DNA of 53,360 nucleotides from Methylotenera_A sp031417915 (GTDB taxonomy: Bacteria; Pseudomonadota; Gammaproteobacteria; Burkholderiales; Methylophilaceae), in the NCBI GenBank assembly GCA_031417915.1, contig JANOWN010000062.1, positions 1-53,360 on the forward strand, written 5' to 3'. The position numbers and the translations under genes are program-made. The notes below the pieces were generated by a model. It was given only the letters and a program-made list of their open reading frames with translations. It did not search any database and was not told where the DNA came from. Positions 8,271-17,009 of this stretch are shown one piece after another (the first letter of the stretch is position 1; each line of letters opens with the position of its first letter).

Positions 8271-8825
8271 ATGCCAAAATCACAATTAATCATTAACTTT
8301 GTGCTGTTTCAAATTGGCTGGTTTGCTTGCGTGCTGGGCGCTGCAAAGCTAATGCCATGGTTAGGCGTGTTGGTAGTAGCCGCAATTGTAGTTTGGCACT
8401 TAAGCCAAGCAAAACAAGCGAAACCTGAACTTGTTTTGTTAGCAATCGCTTTGTTAATTGGTGGCATCTACGACCAATTAATGCTAACAAGCAACTTAAT
8501 TACTTATCAATCACATGGCTGGAGCAATAGCTTGGTACCCCCATGGATACTGGCTCTGTGGGCATTGTTTGTGACCATTTTAAATGTGAGTTTGCGCTGG
8601 TTGAAAGATATTAAGTCGCGCGGCAAATGGTTGGTTGCAGTGTTATTTGGCGCGAATGGTGGTCCGCTGGCCTACATGGGAGCCGAAAAATTAGGCGCAG
8701 TGGCACTAAATAATATGCCGATAAGCTATATAGTGCTTGGAGTCGGCTGGGCGATACTCACACCCATACTGCTAGCGCTATCAGAAAAATTTGATGGTTA
8801 CAACTCAAGTGGGAATCAGTCTTAA
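8271..8825 (+). CDS. DUF2878 membrane protein
   Basis: A 184-residue protein with about five transmembrane segments and the DUF2878 pattern (INFVLFQIGWFACV at the N-terminus, a YDQLMLTSNLI segment, PPWILALWALFVT and a GANGGPLAYMGAEKLGA segment). It starts on the base after the previous stop, so it is translationally coupled to the methyltransferase. DUF2878 genes recur in this lipid-modification neighbourhood, but the biochemical role is unknown. A membrane-embedded helper for a lipid enzyme is a guess. Confidence 0.8.
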   Translation: MPKSQLIINFVLFQIGWFACVLGAAKLMPWLGVLVVAAIVVWHLSQAKQAKPELVLLAIALLIGGIYDQLMLTSNLITYQSHGWSNSLVPPWILALWALFVTILNVSLRWLKDIKSRGKWLVAVLFGANGGPLAYMGAEKLGAVALNNMPISYIVLGVGWAILTPILLALSEKFDGYNSSGNQS

Positions 8826-9608
8826 ATGTTAAGCTGGACCCTTTACTTCTATAGCTTAGTAACCATTGCCGTGTTTGCATTTGCAGGTTGGCTATTTAGC
8901 TTGATGCGTAAAAATGTAACCCATGTAGATAGCATGTGGAGCCTGTTTTTTGTAATTGCAGCATTCACTACTGCTGCTGTTGTGTTGTTCTTTGAGGCTG
9001 CGCCACCTAGGCTGATATTGGTTTTAGCGTGCTTGAGCGTTTGGGCGCTTCGGCTGTGTGTTTATTTAACTTGGCGTAACTGGGGTTCCCATGAAGATTC
9101 ACGCTACGTGCAAATTCGTAACAATAATCAACCGTATTTTTGGCTAAAAAGCCTTTACATCATTTTTGGTATGCAAGCAGTGCTGGCATGGATTATTTCA
9201 GCCTCACTGTATGGGGCAATCACTGCTATCACGCCTCTGAATGGCTTGGATTATGTAGGATTAGTATTGTTTATATTTGGTTTTGTATGGGAAAGTTTAG
9301 CCGACTTACAACTAAGCCGCTTTAAAGCCAATCCCAATAACAAGGGTAAAGTGCTTAATACTGGCGTGTGGCGCTATAGTCGCCATCCCAATTATTTTGG
9401 CGAATGCTGCGTGTGGTGGGGTTTTTACTTATTTGCTTTGGCTGGCGGTGCTTGGTGGGCAATTATTTCGCCGCTTTTAATGACGATATTGTTGTTAAAA
9501 GTATCGGGCGTAAGCTTGTTAGAAAGCACCATCATAGAACGCCGCCCTGCTTACGCTGACTACATACGCAGTACCAATGCGTTTATTCCTGGAGTGCCCA
9601 AAAAGTGA
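8826..9608 (+). CDS. DUF1295 steroid-reductase-like membrane enzyme
   Basis: A 260-residue protein with six to seven transmembrane segments and the C-terminal signature of the steroid 5-alpha-reductase/isoprenylcysteine methyltransferase fold: LNTGVWRYSRHPNYFGE, then CCVWWGFYLF, ending YADYIRSTNAFIPGVP. DUF1295 proteins are thought to reduce or otherwise modify lipid double bonds using NADPH, but substrates are not established. It abuts the DUF2878 gene with no gap and sits centrally in the operon, supporting a role in acyl-chain remodelling. Confidence 0.85.
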   Translation: MLSWTLYFYSLVTIAVFAFAGWLFSLMRKNVTHVDSMWSLFFVIAAFTTAAVVLFFEAAPPRLILVLACLSVWALRLCVYLTWRNWGSHEDSRYVQIRNNNQPYFWLKSLYIIFGMQAVLAWIISASLYGAITAITPLNGLDYVGLVLFIFGFVWESLADLQLSRFKANPNNKGKVLNTGVWRYSRHPNYFGECCVWWGFYLFALAGGAWWAIISPLLMTILLLKVSGVSLLESTIIERRPAYADYIRSTNAFIPGVPKK

Positions 9609-9619
9609 GAAAAGTTAAG

Positions 9620-10240
9620 ATGAAAAAAATTATTTTATTAGCCTGCCTCATTGCCTCACCCATATTGCATGCCAAAGAATGGGTATTTGATGTGTATTTA
9701 GATAAAAGCAAAATTGGCACACACACTTTTACGTTTAATGACAACACACTGGTTTCTAAGGCAAAATTTAACGTGAAAGTACTATTTATAGAAGCTTATA
9801 AGTACGACCACATTGCTAAAGAACAATGGCAAGGCGATTGTTTAACGAGTTTAGATGCGCATACCGTTGAAAACAAAGTAACGACTGATGTTAAAGGAGA
9901 TAGCTCAGCCGGTAGTTTTAATTTAATACCAGCCCGCGCTTCGCAAAAATTCTCCAGTTGTGTGATGACTTTTGCCTATTGGAATCCAAAAATATTAGAA
10001 CAAAAACAATTGTTAAATCCACAAAATGCTGAGTACTTAAGCACTACTGTTGAAAAACAAGCCAATGAAACAATGATGGTAAAAGGCAAGTCAACCGAAA
10101 CCACGCATTACAAATTAAAAGGTGCCTTAGAAGGTAAAAATAAACTCAATATTGAGCTGTGGTACAACCAAAATAATGATTGGGTTGCGCTTAAATCAGT
10201 TACGCCCGAAGGTTATAACATCATTTATAAACTCAAGTGA
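9620..10240 (+). CDS. Exported DUF6134-like protein
   Basis: About 207 residues. The start at ATG 9620 gives a clean Sec signal peptide (KKIILLACLIASPILHA, cleavage before KEW). The frame can also begin at GTG 9605, overlapping the previous stop. The mature part is beta-rich (WVFDVYLDKSKIGTHTFTF, YKYDHIAKEQWQGDCLTS, LNIELWYNQNNDWVALKS) and resembles the DUF6134/DUF3108 group of periplasmic proteins with a possible lipid-binding fold. Two Cys (GDCLTS and SSCVMTF) could form a disulfide. Function unknown; operon position suggests a role in lipid handling in the periplasm. Confidence 0.7.
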   Translation: MKKIILLACLIASPILHAKEWVFDVYLDKSKIGTHTFTFNDNTLVSKAKFNVKVLFIEAYKYDHIAKEQWQGDCLTSLDAHTVENKVTTDVKGDSSAGSFNLIPARASQKFSSCVMTFAYWNPKILEQKQLLNPQNAEYLSTTVEKQANETMMVKGKSTETTHYKLKGALEGKNKLNIELWYNQNNDWVALKSVTPEGYNIIYKLK

Positions 10241-10250
10241 GGTTGCTAAG

Positions 10251-10805
10251 GTGAAATCAAGCTTTCTAAAATACATAATCTGCTCAGTTTTTTTACTCAT
10301 ATTGATAGGATGCGCAAGCCAAAAAATGACTGAAATTCCTCTAGTAAAGCAAGTTGATATTACCAAATTTATGGGTGATTGGTATGTGATTGCAGTGATT
10401 CCTACTGCTATCGAAACTGAAGCGTATAACCCCATTGAAAACTATAAGCTAAATGATGACGGCACTATTGCCACCACCTTTACCTTCAATAAAAGCAGCT
10501 TTGATGGCAAAGCTAAAAAATACCAACCTAAGGGATTTGTTCGCCCAGAGTCAGGTAATGCGCTGTGGGGAATGCAATTCATTTGGCCAATTAAGGCAGA
10601 GTATCGCATTGCTTATTTGGATGAGTCATACCAAACTACCATCATTGCGCGTAATGCGCGCGATTATGTTTGGTTAATGGCTCGCACGCCGCAAATAAGT
10701 GATGCTGAATACAACAAGTTGACAGCACTGATTAAAGACTGGGGTTACGACATGAGCAAATTAATCAAAGTGCCTCAACAAACACTTGCCGAGCGCAAAA
10801 AGTAA
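10251..10805 (+). CDS. Lipocalin-family lipoprotein (Blc-like)
   Basis: I start this gene at GTG 10251, preceded by GAGG, which gives a lipoprotein signal peptide (KSSFLKYIICSVFLLILIGC, lipobox Cys). The longer open frame only overlaps the previous gene. The mature domain is a bacterial lipocalin: FMGDWYVIAVIP (the G-x-W motif), ENYKLNDDGTIATTFTF and TPQISDAEYNKL near the end. Blc-type lipocalins sit in the outer membrane and bind fatty acids or lysophospholipids, which fits the lipid-modifying enzymes around it. Confidence 0.88.
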   Translation: MKSSFLKYIICSVFLLILIGCASQKMTEIPLVKQVDITKFMGDWYVIAVIPTAIETEAYNPIENYKLNDDGTIATTFTFNKSSFDGKAKKYQPKGFVRPESGNALWGMQFIWPIKAEYRIAYLDESYQTTIIARNARDYVWLMARTPQISDAEYNKLTALIKDWGYDMSKLIKVPQQTLAERKK

Positions 10806-10813
10806 GGTTTTTT

Positions 10814-11761
10814 ATGTTTAGCTATTTAAAATCATTATTTATTTCGTTGGCTGGCTGGCTGGATAATAGTCATTACGCTAATAATGCAAATGTAGCTGAA
10901 AATCAAATTGATTGGCCGCGGGTTATTCCTTTTGTGTGTTTACATCTGGCTTGCTTTGGAATCATTTATGTCGGTTTTAGCTGGTTTGCCTGTCTATTTG
11001 CACTGGCACTATATATTCTGCGTATGTTTGCCATCACAGCATTTTATCATCGCTATTTTGCGCATAAAGCCTTTAAGACTAGTCGTATAGGTCAGTTTAT
11101 ATTTGCTATATTAGGCGCCAGCGCCGTGCAGCGCGGCCCGCTATGGTGGGCATCGCACCACCGTAACCATCATGCACATTCTGATGAGATTGTAGATGCA
11201 CATTCACCACATCAGCATGGTTTTTTATGGAGCCATATTGGCTGGTTTTTATCACGTGCCAATTTTTCTACCCAGCTAGAACGTGTAAAAGAACTAGCAA
11301 AATTCCCCGAGTTACGTTTTTTAGATCGCTTTGACATCGTTATACCAATTGCCCTGGGAGCAAGCATTTATGGGTTTGGTGAGCTACTAGCGTACGCGCA
11401 CCCGCAGCTCAATACCAATGGCTTTCAATTATTTATTTGGGGCTTTGTATTGTCGACCGTGTTGCTTTACCACGGTACGTTTTGTGTCAATTCGCTAGCA
11501 CACGTATGGGGCAAGCGCCGCTACGCCACGCGCGATCATAGTCGCAATAATGCGTTAATTGCGTTTATCACCTTGGGCGAAGGTTGGCACAATAATCACC
11601 ATCATTTTCCAGGTTCAGCCAGCCAAGGTTTTTATTGGTGGGAAATTGATTTTACTTATTACGGCCTAAAAATATTGGCAGCATTAGGGATTATTTGGGA
11701 TTTAAAAACAGTGCCGATTACTATTAAAAATGCACATATTAGTAAAAGCACCAACAGTTAA
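10814..11761 (+). CDS. Membrane acyl-CoA/fatty-acid desaturase
   Basis: A 315-residue di-iron membrane desaturase. All three histidine boxes are present: HRYFAHKAF (about residue 78), HHRNHHAHSD (about 114) and HNNHHHFPGSA near residue 260, with hydrophobic pairs between them (about four TM segments). It should insert a cis double bond into acyl chains, using O2 and an electron donor. It sits 8 bp after the lipocalin and 2 bp before the flavin oxidoreductase. Double bonds made here would be the substrate of the CFA-type methyltransferases in the same operon, a link inferred from context. Confidence 0.9.
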   Translation: MFSYLKSLFISLAGWLDNSHYANNANVAENQIDWPRVIPFVCLHLACFGIIYVGFSWFACLFALALYILRMFAITAFYHRYFAHKAFKTSRIGQFIFAILGASAVQRGPLWWASHHRNHHAHSDEIVDAHSPHQHGFLWSHIGWFLSRANFSTQLERVKELAKFPELRFLDRFDIVIPIALGASIYGFGELLAYAHPQLNTNGFQLFIWGFVLSTVLLYHGTFCVNSLAHVWGKRRYATRDHSRNNALIAFITLGEGWHNNHHHFPGSASQGFYWWEIDFTYYGLKILAALGIIWDLKTVPITIKNAHISKSTNS

Positions 11762-11763
11762 GC

Positions 11764-13017
11764 ATGAAAATTGCAATTATAGGCAGCGGTATTGCTGGCA
11801 ACACCCTCGCCAGCCACTTACATAAAGCCCATGACATTACTGTTTATGAGGCGAATAGCTATATAGGTGGTCACACCCACACGCATGACATTAGTATTGA
11901 TGGCAAAAATTATTCAGTAGACACTGGTTTTATTGTGTTTAATGACCGCACTTATCCTGAATTTATTAGCATGTTAGAAAGCCACAAAGTTGCTTGGCAG
12001 CCCAGCCAGATGAGCTTTAGTGTGCGCTGTGAAAAGACCGGCTTTGAATATAACGGTACTACCTTAAATAGCCTGTTTGCACAGCGTAGCAACTTATTCA
12101 AGCCCAGTTTTTATCGCATGATTAGCGATATTTTGCGTTTTAATAAACAATCACTAGCGTTATTAGCAAGCGGCAGCGAAATTGCAATGGGCGATTATCT
12201 TGCACAAAATAATTATGGTCAGCGTTTTATCAATCAATATATTATCCCCATGGGGGCGGCAATTTGGTCGACCGATGCAGCGCAGATGTTACAGTTTCCT
12301 GCGCGATTTTTTGTACGATTTTTTCATCATCATGGCATGCTAAGTGTCAATAATCGGCCACAATGGCGCACTATCACTGGCGGATCAGCTAGATATGTTA
12401 AAACAATCACTGAGCCTTTTAAACATAAAATTAAACTTAATGCGCCTGTTAAAAGTGTTAAACGTCAAAAAAATCAGGTTGAAATTACATTGCAAAACGG
12501 CGATAAAGCAAAGTTTGACTATGTATTTTTTGCTTGCCACAGTGACGAAGCGCTGGCTATGTTGGGGGCAGATGCCACGCAAGCCGAATCCCAAGTTTTA
12601 GGCGCCACTCCTTACCAAAAAAATACTGTCTATTTGCATACCGATGCTAAGTTAATGCCTAAGCGCAAGCTAGCTTGGGCGGCATGGAATTATCATTTAC
12701 CGTTACAGCCAAGCAATCAAGTCGCTGTTACCTACAATATGAATATTTTGCAAAATATTGATTGTGCTGAGCCTATACTTGTCACGCTAAACCATACCAA
12801 TAACATCAACCCCGCCAAAATAATTAAGCGCCTGCAATACACACACCCCGTCTACACATTAGCTGGTGCGGCTGCGCAGGCACAGCATGCTGAAATTAGC
12901 GGGCATAATCGTACTGGGTTTGCAGGCGCTTATTGGTTAAATGGCTTCCATGAAGATGGCGTAAAAAGCGCACTCACCGCTTTGCAACATTTTGAGCAAT
13001 TTGCAAAAAATGCATAG
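11764..13017 (+). CDS. FAD-dependent amine-oxidase-like oxidoreductase
   Basis: A 417-residue flavoprotein. The N-terminus has a Rossmann FAD motif (IGSGIAGNTLASHL) and YEANSYIGGHTHTHDI, and the C-terminus has FAGAYWLNGFHEDGVKSA, typical of COG2907 proteins. COG2907, DUF1365 and a CFA-type methylase occur together in ChrR-controlled operons of Rhodobacter and many other bacteria. In such clusters the set has been linked to unusual methylated or furan-containing fatty acids. Substrate here is unproven. Its end overlaps the start of the DUF1365 gene by 8 bp. Confidence 0.87.
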   Translation: MKIAIIGSGIAGNTLASHLHKAHDITVYEANSYIGGHTHTHDISIDGKNYSVDTGFIVFNDRTYPEFISMLESHKVAWQPSQMSFSVRCEKTGFEYNGTTLNSLFAQRSNLFKPSFYRMISDILRFNKQSLALLASGSEIAMGDYLAQNNYGQRFINQYIIPMGAAIWSTDAAQMLQFPARFFVRFFHHHGMLSVNNRPQWRTITGGSARYVKTITEPFKHKIKLNAPVKSVKRQKNQVEITLQNGDKAKFDYVFFACHSDEALAMLGADATQAESQVLGATPYQKNTVYLHTDAKLMPKRKLAWAAWNYHLPLQPSNQVAVTYNMNILQNIDCAEPILVTLNHTNNINPAKIIKRLQYTHPVYTLAGAAAQAQHAEISGHNRTGFAGAYWLNGFHEDGVKSALTALQHFEQFAKNA

Positions 13018-13822
13018 TCGAATCTATACAGGTTGGGTAGCGCACCAACGATTTTCACCAAAAAAACATGGCTTTCGCTACCGCGCATTTATGATGTATT
13101 TGGATTTGGATGAACTGCCAGCTTTGTTTAACGGCGCCTCATTTTGGTCGTATAACAAACCAAATATTGCCAGCTTTAAGCGTGCTGATTACTACGGTGA
13201 CCCAAATAAACCGCTAAAAGATGAAATTAGTAGATTAATCAAAAATGCAACCGGCGGGGCTGCCCGCGGCCGTATTCGCTTGCTCACCAATATGCGCTAT
13301 TTTGGTCATTGCTTTAATCCTGTTTCGTTTTACTATTGCTTTGAAGCGGATGGACAAACTTTGCAAGCGATTGTCACGCACATTACCAATACGCCTTGGG
13401 GTGAAGATTACGCTTATGTACATGATTACACTGATAATGACAGCCCAGAAAAAATAATAAAAAATACTAAAAATGGCGAAATTACTGCCTTCAAACTCGA
13501 TAAGCAATTTCATGTATCGCCATTTATGTCCATGGATATTAATTACGATTGGGCGTTTAAACTGCAGCAAAATCAATTATTTGTTCATATGAAGAATTTT
13601 CAAGTGAGTAATTTTAAAGTGAATCAAGAAATTTTTAATGCCACCTTAAGCTTACAAGCACAAGAAATAACACCTAAAGCATTGAATTTATTGCTTATTA
13701 AATATCCATTGATGACCATAAAAGTAGTGCTAGCTATCTACTGGAATGCCTTAAAACTATGGCTCAAAGGCGTGCCTTTTTATTCACACCCTGACGCTAA
13801 ACAATCTAACACCATAATATGA
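13010..13822 (+). CDS. DUF1365 family protein
   Basis: About 270 residues. It begins MHSRIYTGWVAHQRFSPKKH, the standard DUF1365 opening (HxR.....H), followed by FRYRAFMMYLDLDEL, RIRLLTNMRYFGHCFNPVSF and FHVSPFMSMD. The ATG at 13010 is chosen because homology starts there; the TTG at 12992 is less likely. It overlaps the preceding flavoprotein by 8 bp and the following CFA synthase by 4 bp, so the three are translationally coupled. The function of DUF1365 is not established; co-occurrence with flavoprotein and CFA genes implies a shared lipid pathway. Confidence 0.87.
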   Translation: MHSRIYTGWVAHQRFSPKKHGFRYRAFMMYLDLDELPALFNGASFWSYNKPNIASFKRADYYGDPNKPLKDEISRLIKNATGGAARGRIRLLTNMRYFGHCFNPVSFYYCFEADGQTLQAIVTHITNTPWGEDYAYVHDYTDNDSPEKIIKNTKNGEITAFKLDKQFHVSPFMSMDINYDWAFKLQQNQLFVHMKNFQVSNFKVNQEIFNATLSLQAQEITPKALNLLLIKYPLMTIKVVLAIYWNALKLWLKGVPFYSHPDAKQSNTII

Positions 13823-15105
13823 CACAAGAAACACTTTCAACCCCACTAAAAATCAAACGTAAACCACGTGCTGCTTGGCTGCAAAAATTTGCCAAACAGC
13901 AGGTGCTAAAAAAACTAAATCTTTTAGCAACAGGTCACTTAACCTTAATTGATGGTGATGAACGCTATCAGTTTGGCAACGAATCTCGTAGAAGCAGTGA
14001 TTTAAGCGCAATAATCACCGTACATGACCCACATTTTTATGGCGAAATTGCCTTCGGCGGCAGCATTGGCGCAGGTGAGGCTTATATGTTGAATTATTGG
14101 CAAGCCGACAATCTCACCAATGTGATTCGCCTGTTTGCAGTAAACCAAAACATCATGGACACATTAGAAGGCGGTTTTGAGTGGCTATCAAAGCCAGCTC
14201 TAAAAGTATTGCATTACTTAAACCGTAATACTGCTGACGGTAGTCGCAAAAATATTGCTGCCCATTACGATTTAGGCAACGATTTTTTTAAATTGTGGTT
14301 AGACCCAACCATGATGTATTCTTCGGCGATTTTTGCACCTAAAAATATTGATGACCAGCATTGCAGCTTAGAAGCCGCTTCGTACAAAAAGCTGCAGGTT
14401 ATTTGCGATAAATTAGACCTTAAACCCAGCGATCATGTGGTAGAAATTGGTACTGGCTGGGGTGGGTTTGCCATTTATGCAGCCAAGCATTATGGCTGCA
14501 AGGTCACCACCACTACCATTTCACAGCAGCAATATGATGAAGCAAAAGCACGCGTCATTGCCGAGAATTTGCAAGATAAAATAACACTTTTATTAAATGA
14601 TTACAGAGACTTAAAAGGACAATTTGATAAATTAGTTTCAATTGAAATGATTGAAGCTGTTGGCCACCAATTTTATGATGTTTACTTTAAAAAATGTGCC
14701 AGCTTACTTAAGCCCGATGGTTTAGCGCTGATTCAAGCAATTACCATTACTGACCAGCGTTTTGAAAGCGCAAAAAACAGTGTCGATTTTATTCAACGTT
14801 ATATTTTTCCTGGCTCCAATATTCCTTCTATCACTGCCATGATGCACAGCAATAGCCAAGCAAGTGATTTAAAGCTATATGATTTAGAAGATATTGGCCC
14901 GCATTATGCAACCACCTTACGCAAGTGGCGCGAAAACTTTTTCGACAATATCCGACAAGTACGGCAATTAGGCTATTCAGAAGAGTTCATCAAAATGTGG
15001 GAATTTTACTTGTGCTATTGCGAAGGTGGTTTTGCCGAACGCGCGCTGGGTGATGTACATTTATTATTGGCCAAACCACAAAATCGTCGTTCGCCACTAA
15101 TTTAA
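13819..15105 (+). CDS. Cyclopropane-fatty-acyl-phospholipid synthase family methyltransferase
   Basis: A 428-residue CFA synthase-like enzyme. An N-terminal lipid-binding domain (about 30-120) precedes a SAM methyltransferase domain with NIAAHYDLGNDFFKLWLD, MMYSSAIF, motif I VVEIGTGWGGFAIYAA, SIEMIEAVGHQFYDVYF and a C-terminal FYLCYCEGGFAERALGDVHL, all hallmarks of the family. The reaction transfers methylene from SAM to a cis double bond of a phospholipid acyl chain. It is slightly longer than the E. coli enzyme (382 residues). Being last in the operon, it is followed after 4 bp by a GCGCTGAT hairpin. Confidence 0.9.
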   Translation: MTQETLSTPLKIKRKPRAAWLQKFAKQQVLKKLNLLATGHLTLIDGDERYQFGNESRRSSDLSAIITVHDPHFYGEIAFGGSIGAGEAYMLNYWQADNLTNVIRLFAVNQNIMDTLEGGFEWLSKPALKVLHYLNRNTADGSRKNIAAHYDLGNDFFKLWLDPTMMYSSAIFAPKNIDDQHCSLEAASYKKLQVICDKLDLKPSDHVVEIGTGWGGFAIYAAKHYGCKVTTTTISQQQYDEAKARVIAENLQDKITLLLNDYRDLKGQFDKLVSIEMIEAVGHQFYDVYFKKCASLLKPDGLALIQAITITDQRFESAKNSVDFIQRYIFPGSNIPSITAMMHSNSQASDLKLYDLEDIGPHYATTLRKWRENFFDNIRQVRQLGYSEEFIKMWEFYLCYCEGGFAERALGDVHLLLAKPQNRRSPLI

Positions 15106-15109
15106 CTTA

Positions 15110-15128
15110 GCGCTGATATAATCAGCGC
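15110..15128 (+). promoter_or_regulatory. Hairpin with embedded TATAAT abutting the mnmD start
   Basis: An 8-bp inverted repeat (GCGCTGAT, loop ATA, ATCAGCGC) lies 4 bp after the CFA stop and ends exactly at the mnmD ATG. It contains TATAAT at 15117-15122 and there is no Shine-Dalgarno sequence. It could be a weak terminator of the lipid operon without a U-tract, a -10 box giving a leaderless mnmD mRNA, or both. Confidence 0.4.
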
Positions 15129-15827
15129 ATGATGCAATATTCAAATATAAAATGGATTAATAATCAACCATACTCAATTAATTTTAATGATATTTACTCT
15201 AACTCAGAAGATGGTTTAGAAGAAACTGAATACGTTTTTATTCAGCACAATCAGCTCAAACAACGCTTTGCGGTGCTCGAAAATTCTACTTTCACCATCA
15301 TCGAAACTGGCTTTGGCACTGGGCTAAATTTTTTAGCGGTTGCGGCACACTGGCTAGCATTGGCGCCACCTAGCGTCATTTTGCATTACATCAGCATCGA
15401 GAAATTCCCGCTTAAATTAGAAGATTTACGTCGCGCGCACGCAACTTGGCCGCAATTTGCAAAAATTTCAGAAGAGTTATTGCAGCATTATGTCAATTTA
15501 AAAGCTGGAAATAATCAATTTAGCATGGCTGGAAGCCGCATGGATATTAGCCTGCAGGCTGATGATATTTTAGCTGCTTTACCGCAAATTTCGCAAAAAG
15601 TAGATGCTTGGCTGTTGGATGGCTTCGCGCCAGCCAAGAACGCAGAAATGTGGTCAGAGGAAGTATTTGCGCACATGGCAAGATTATCGAAAAGCAGCAC
15701 GACTTTTGCCACCTTTACCAGCGCTGGCGCGGTACGCAGAGGCTTGCAGACAGCTGGCTTTGAGGTAAAAAAACACGCAGGTTTTGGCAAAAAACGTGAA
15801 ATGCTATCGGGAGTTTTTACGCAATGA
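15129..15827 (+). CDS. mnmD: tRNA mnm5s2U34 methyltransferase MnmD (MnmC N-terminal half as separate protein)
   Basis: A 232-residue SAM-dependent enzyme matching the N-terminal half of bifunctional MnmC: FNDIYSNSEDGLEETEYVFI, IIETGFGTGLNFLAV (motif I), YISIEKFPL and VDAWLLDGFAPAKNAEMW. It should methylate 5-aminomethyl-2-thiouridine at the wobble position of tRNA. The gene overlaps the FAD-domain gene by 4 bp (ATGA), so the enzyme is split into two co-translated proteins. Around residues 133-145 (GSRMDISLQADD) the DNA resembles the 39-bp palindromic repeat found elsewhere in the window. Confidence 0.92.
   Translation: MMQYSNIKWINNQPYSINFNDIYSNSEDGLEETEYVFIQHNQLKQRFAVLENSTFTIIETGFGTGLNFLAVAAHWLALAPPSVILHYISIEKFPLKLEDLRRAHATWPQFAKISEELLQHYVNLKAGNNQFSMAGSRMDISLQADDILAALPQISQKVDAWLLDGFAPAKNAEMWSEEVFAHMARLSKSSTTFATFTSAGAVRRGLQTAGFEVKKHAGFGKKREMLSGVFTQ
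15525..15563 (+). repeat. 39-bp palindromic repeat, copy 2 (degenerate, inside mnmD)
   Basis: This stretch within mnmD shares TGGAAGCC, CATGGATATT and CTGCAGG blocks with the intergenic copies, in the same order. It differs by one missing base in the left arm, one extra base in the right arm and a few substitutions. It is read as RMDISLQA, the same frame as the two copies inside the glycosyltransferase gene. The family alignment as I recall it does not demand an insertion here, so chance or codon-level convergence cannot be ruled out. Confidence 0.5.
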
Positions 15828-16996
15828 CTTCTGCGATTGTGATTGGCGGCGGCATCGCGGGATGTAGCACCGCGCATGCATTGGCGCAGCGCGGCATAGA
15901 AGTCACGCTCATCGAACGTCATGAAAAACTCGCACAGGAAGCTTCTGGCAACCCGATTGCGGTGCTTTACCCCAAATTTTCAACCAAGCCGGATGCCTCT
16001 AGTTTATTGGCTTTACAAGGTTTCGAATTCACGCTAAATTTGCTTAAACAATTGCCAAAAAGTAAGCAATTTTTTAATACTTGCGGCATCATTCAACTGG
16101 CTTTTAACGCGCGCGAGCAAGCGCGGCAAACGGCGCTTAGCGACAATCAATATGCAAAATTAATTGATGCGAATGCAGCAACAGAAATCGCAGGTATTGC
16201 CTTAAAAACGGGTGGTTTGTTTTTTTCACAAGCGGGTTGGCTTAAACCGCAAGCCTTATGCGAGGCGCTTTGCAGCGAAGCGTTGATTACAAAAATGATT
16301 TCGACCGAAGCGCTTTCGATTGAAAAAGTTGCGGATGAATGGCGAATAAACAATATTTTTTCAGCAGATATTGTGGTGATTTGTAACGCAAATGACATTA
16401 AGCAATTTAAATATTGCCAAAGTGCGAAAATTACGCCAGTGCGCGGGCAAATCAACTTTTTTGCGGCCAATGAAATCAGCCAAAATATTAAAACTATTAT
16501 TTGTAATGATCACTTTGTAAGCCCTGCGGTTGCCGGTTTGCACGCGATTGGCACCAGTTACGCGCCGCATGATATGAACCCAAATATTAGCGAAAAAGAC
16601 AAGCGCGAAAATTTAAAGATGCTGCGCAAAATTTCGCCTGAAATTTACCAGAACGTTGACCTAAACTTTATGCAAAGTCGTGTCGCTTGGCGCAGCCAAA
16701 CCCTAGATTACATGCCACTTGCGGGGCAGATTGTAGATGAAAATTTACTACGAAAAAATCCACCGCGCTATAACGCTAATCCTGCCGATTTGCCTTGGTT
16801 AGACGGCTTGTATATGAATGCAGGGCACGGCTCAAAAGGCATGATTACCGCGCCAATTTGTGGCGAACTGATTGCCAGTTTAGTGACCAACAGCGATTTA
16901 CCAATTGAGCCAAAACTCGCATCCAAATTAAACCCCAGTCGGTTCTTGTTGCGCGAATTTGGTGCAAAGCTGTTAGCAAATTCGCTGTACAAATAG
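15824..16996 (+). CDS. mnmC: FAD-dependent cmnm5s2U34 oxidoreductase (MnmC C-terminal half)
   Basis: A 390-residue DAO-type flavoprotein: FAD motif VIGGGIAGCSTAHALAQRG, LIERHEKLAQEASGNPIAVL (a MnmC signature) and VAWRSQTLDYMPLAGQI, ending near GLYMNAGHGSKGMITAP. It removes the carboxymethyl group from cmnm5s2U34 in tRNA, making the substrate for MnmD. In E. coli both activities are one polypeptide; here the domains keep the same order but are separate genes with a 4-bp overlap. The GT41 gene begins 13 bp after the stop. Confidence 0.92.
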   Translation: MTSAIVIGGGIAGCSTAHALAQRGIEVTLIERHEKLAQEASGNPIAVLYPKFSTKPDASSLLALQGFEFTLNLLKQLPKSKQFFNTCGIIQLAFNAREQARQTALSDNQYAKLIDANAATEIAGIALKTGGLFFSQAGWLKPQALCEALCSEALITKMISTEALSIEKVADEWRINNIFSADIVVICNANDIKQFKYCQSAKITPVRGQINFFAANEISQNIKTIICNDHFVSPAVAGLHAIGTSYAPHDMNPNISEKDKRENLKMLRKISPEIYQNVDLNFMQSRVAWRSQTLDYMPLAGQIVDENLLRKNPPRYNANPADLPWLDGLYMNAGHGSKGMITAPICGELIASLVTNSDLPIEPKLASKLNPSRFLLREFGAKLLANSLYK

Positions 16997-17009
16997 TTTA
17001 AAATGCGCC

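Noticed and set aside
8525..8570. ACCCCCATGGATACTGG inside the DUF2878 gene, resembling the 39-bp repeat
   Set aside because: The right arm is not conserved (about one third of positions differ) and the encoded PPWILALWALF is a family-conserved segment, so chance similarity is more likely.
13528..13560. TCCATGGATATTAATTACG in the DUF1365 gene, resembling the repeat core
   Set aside because: Only the core matches, no arms are present, and the encoded FHVSPFMSMD is a family signature.
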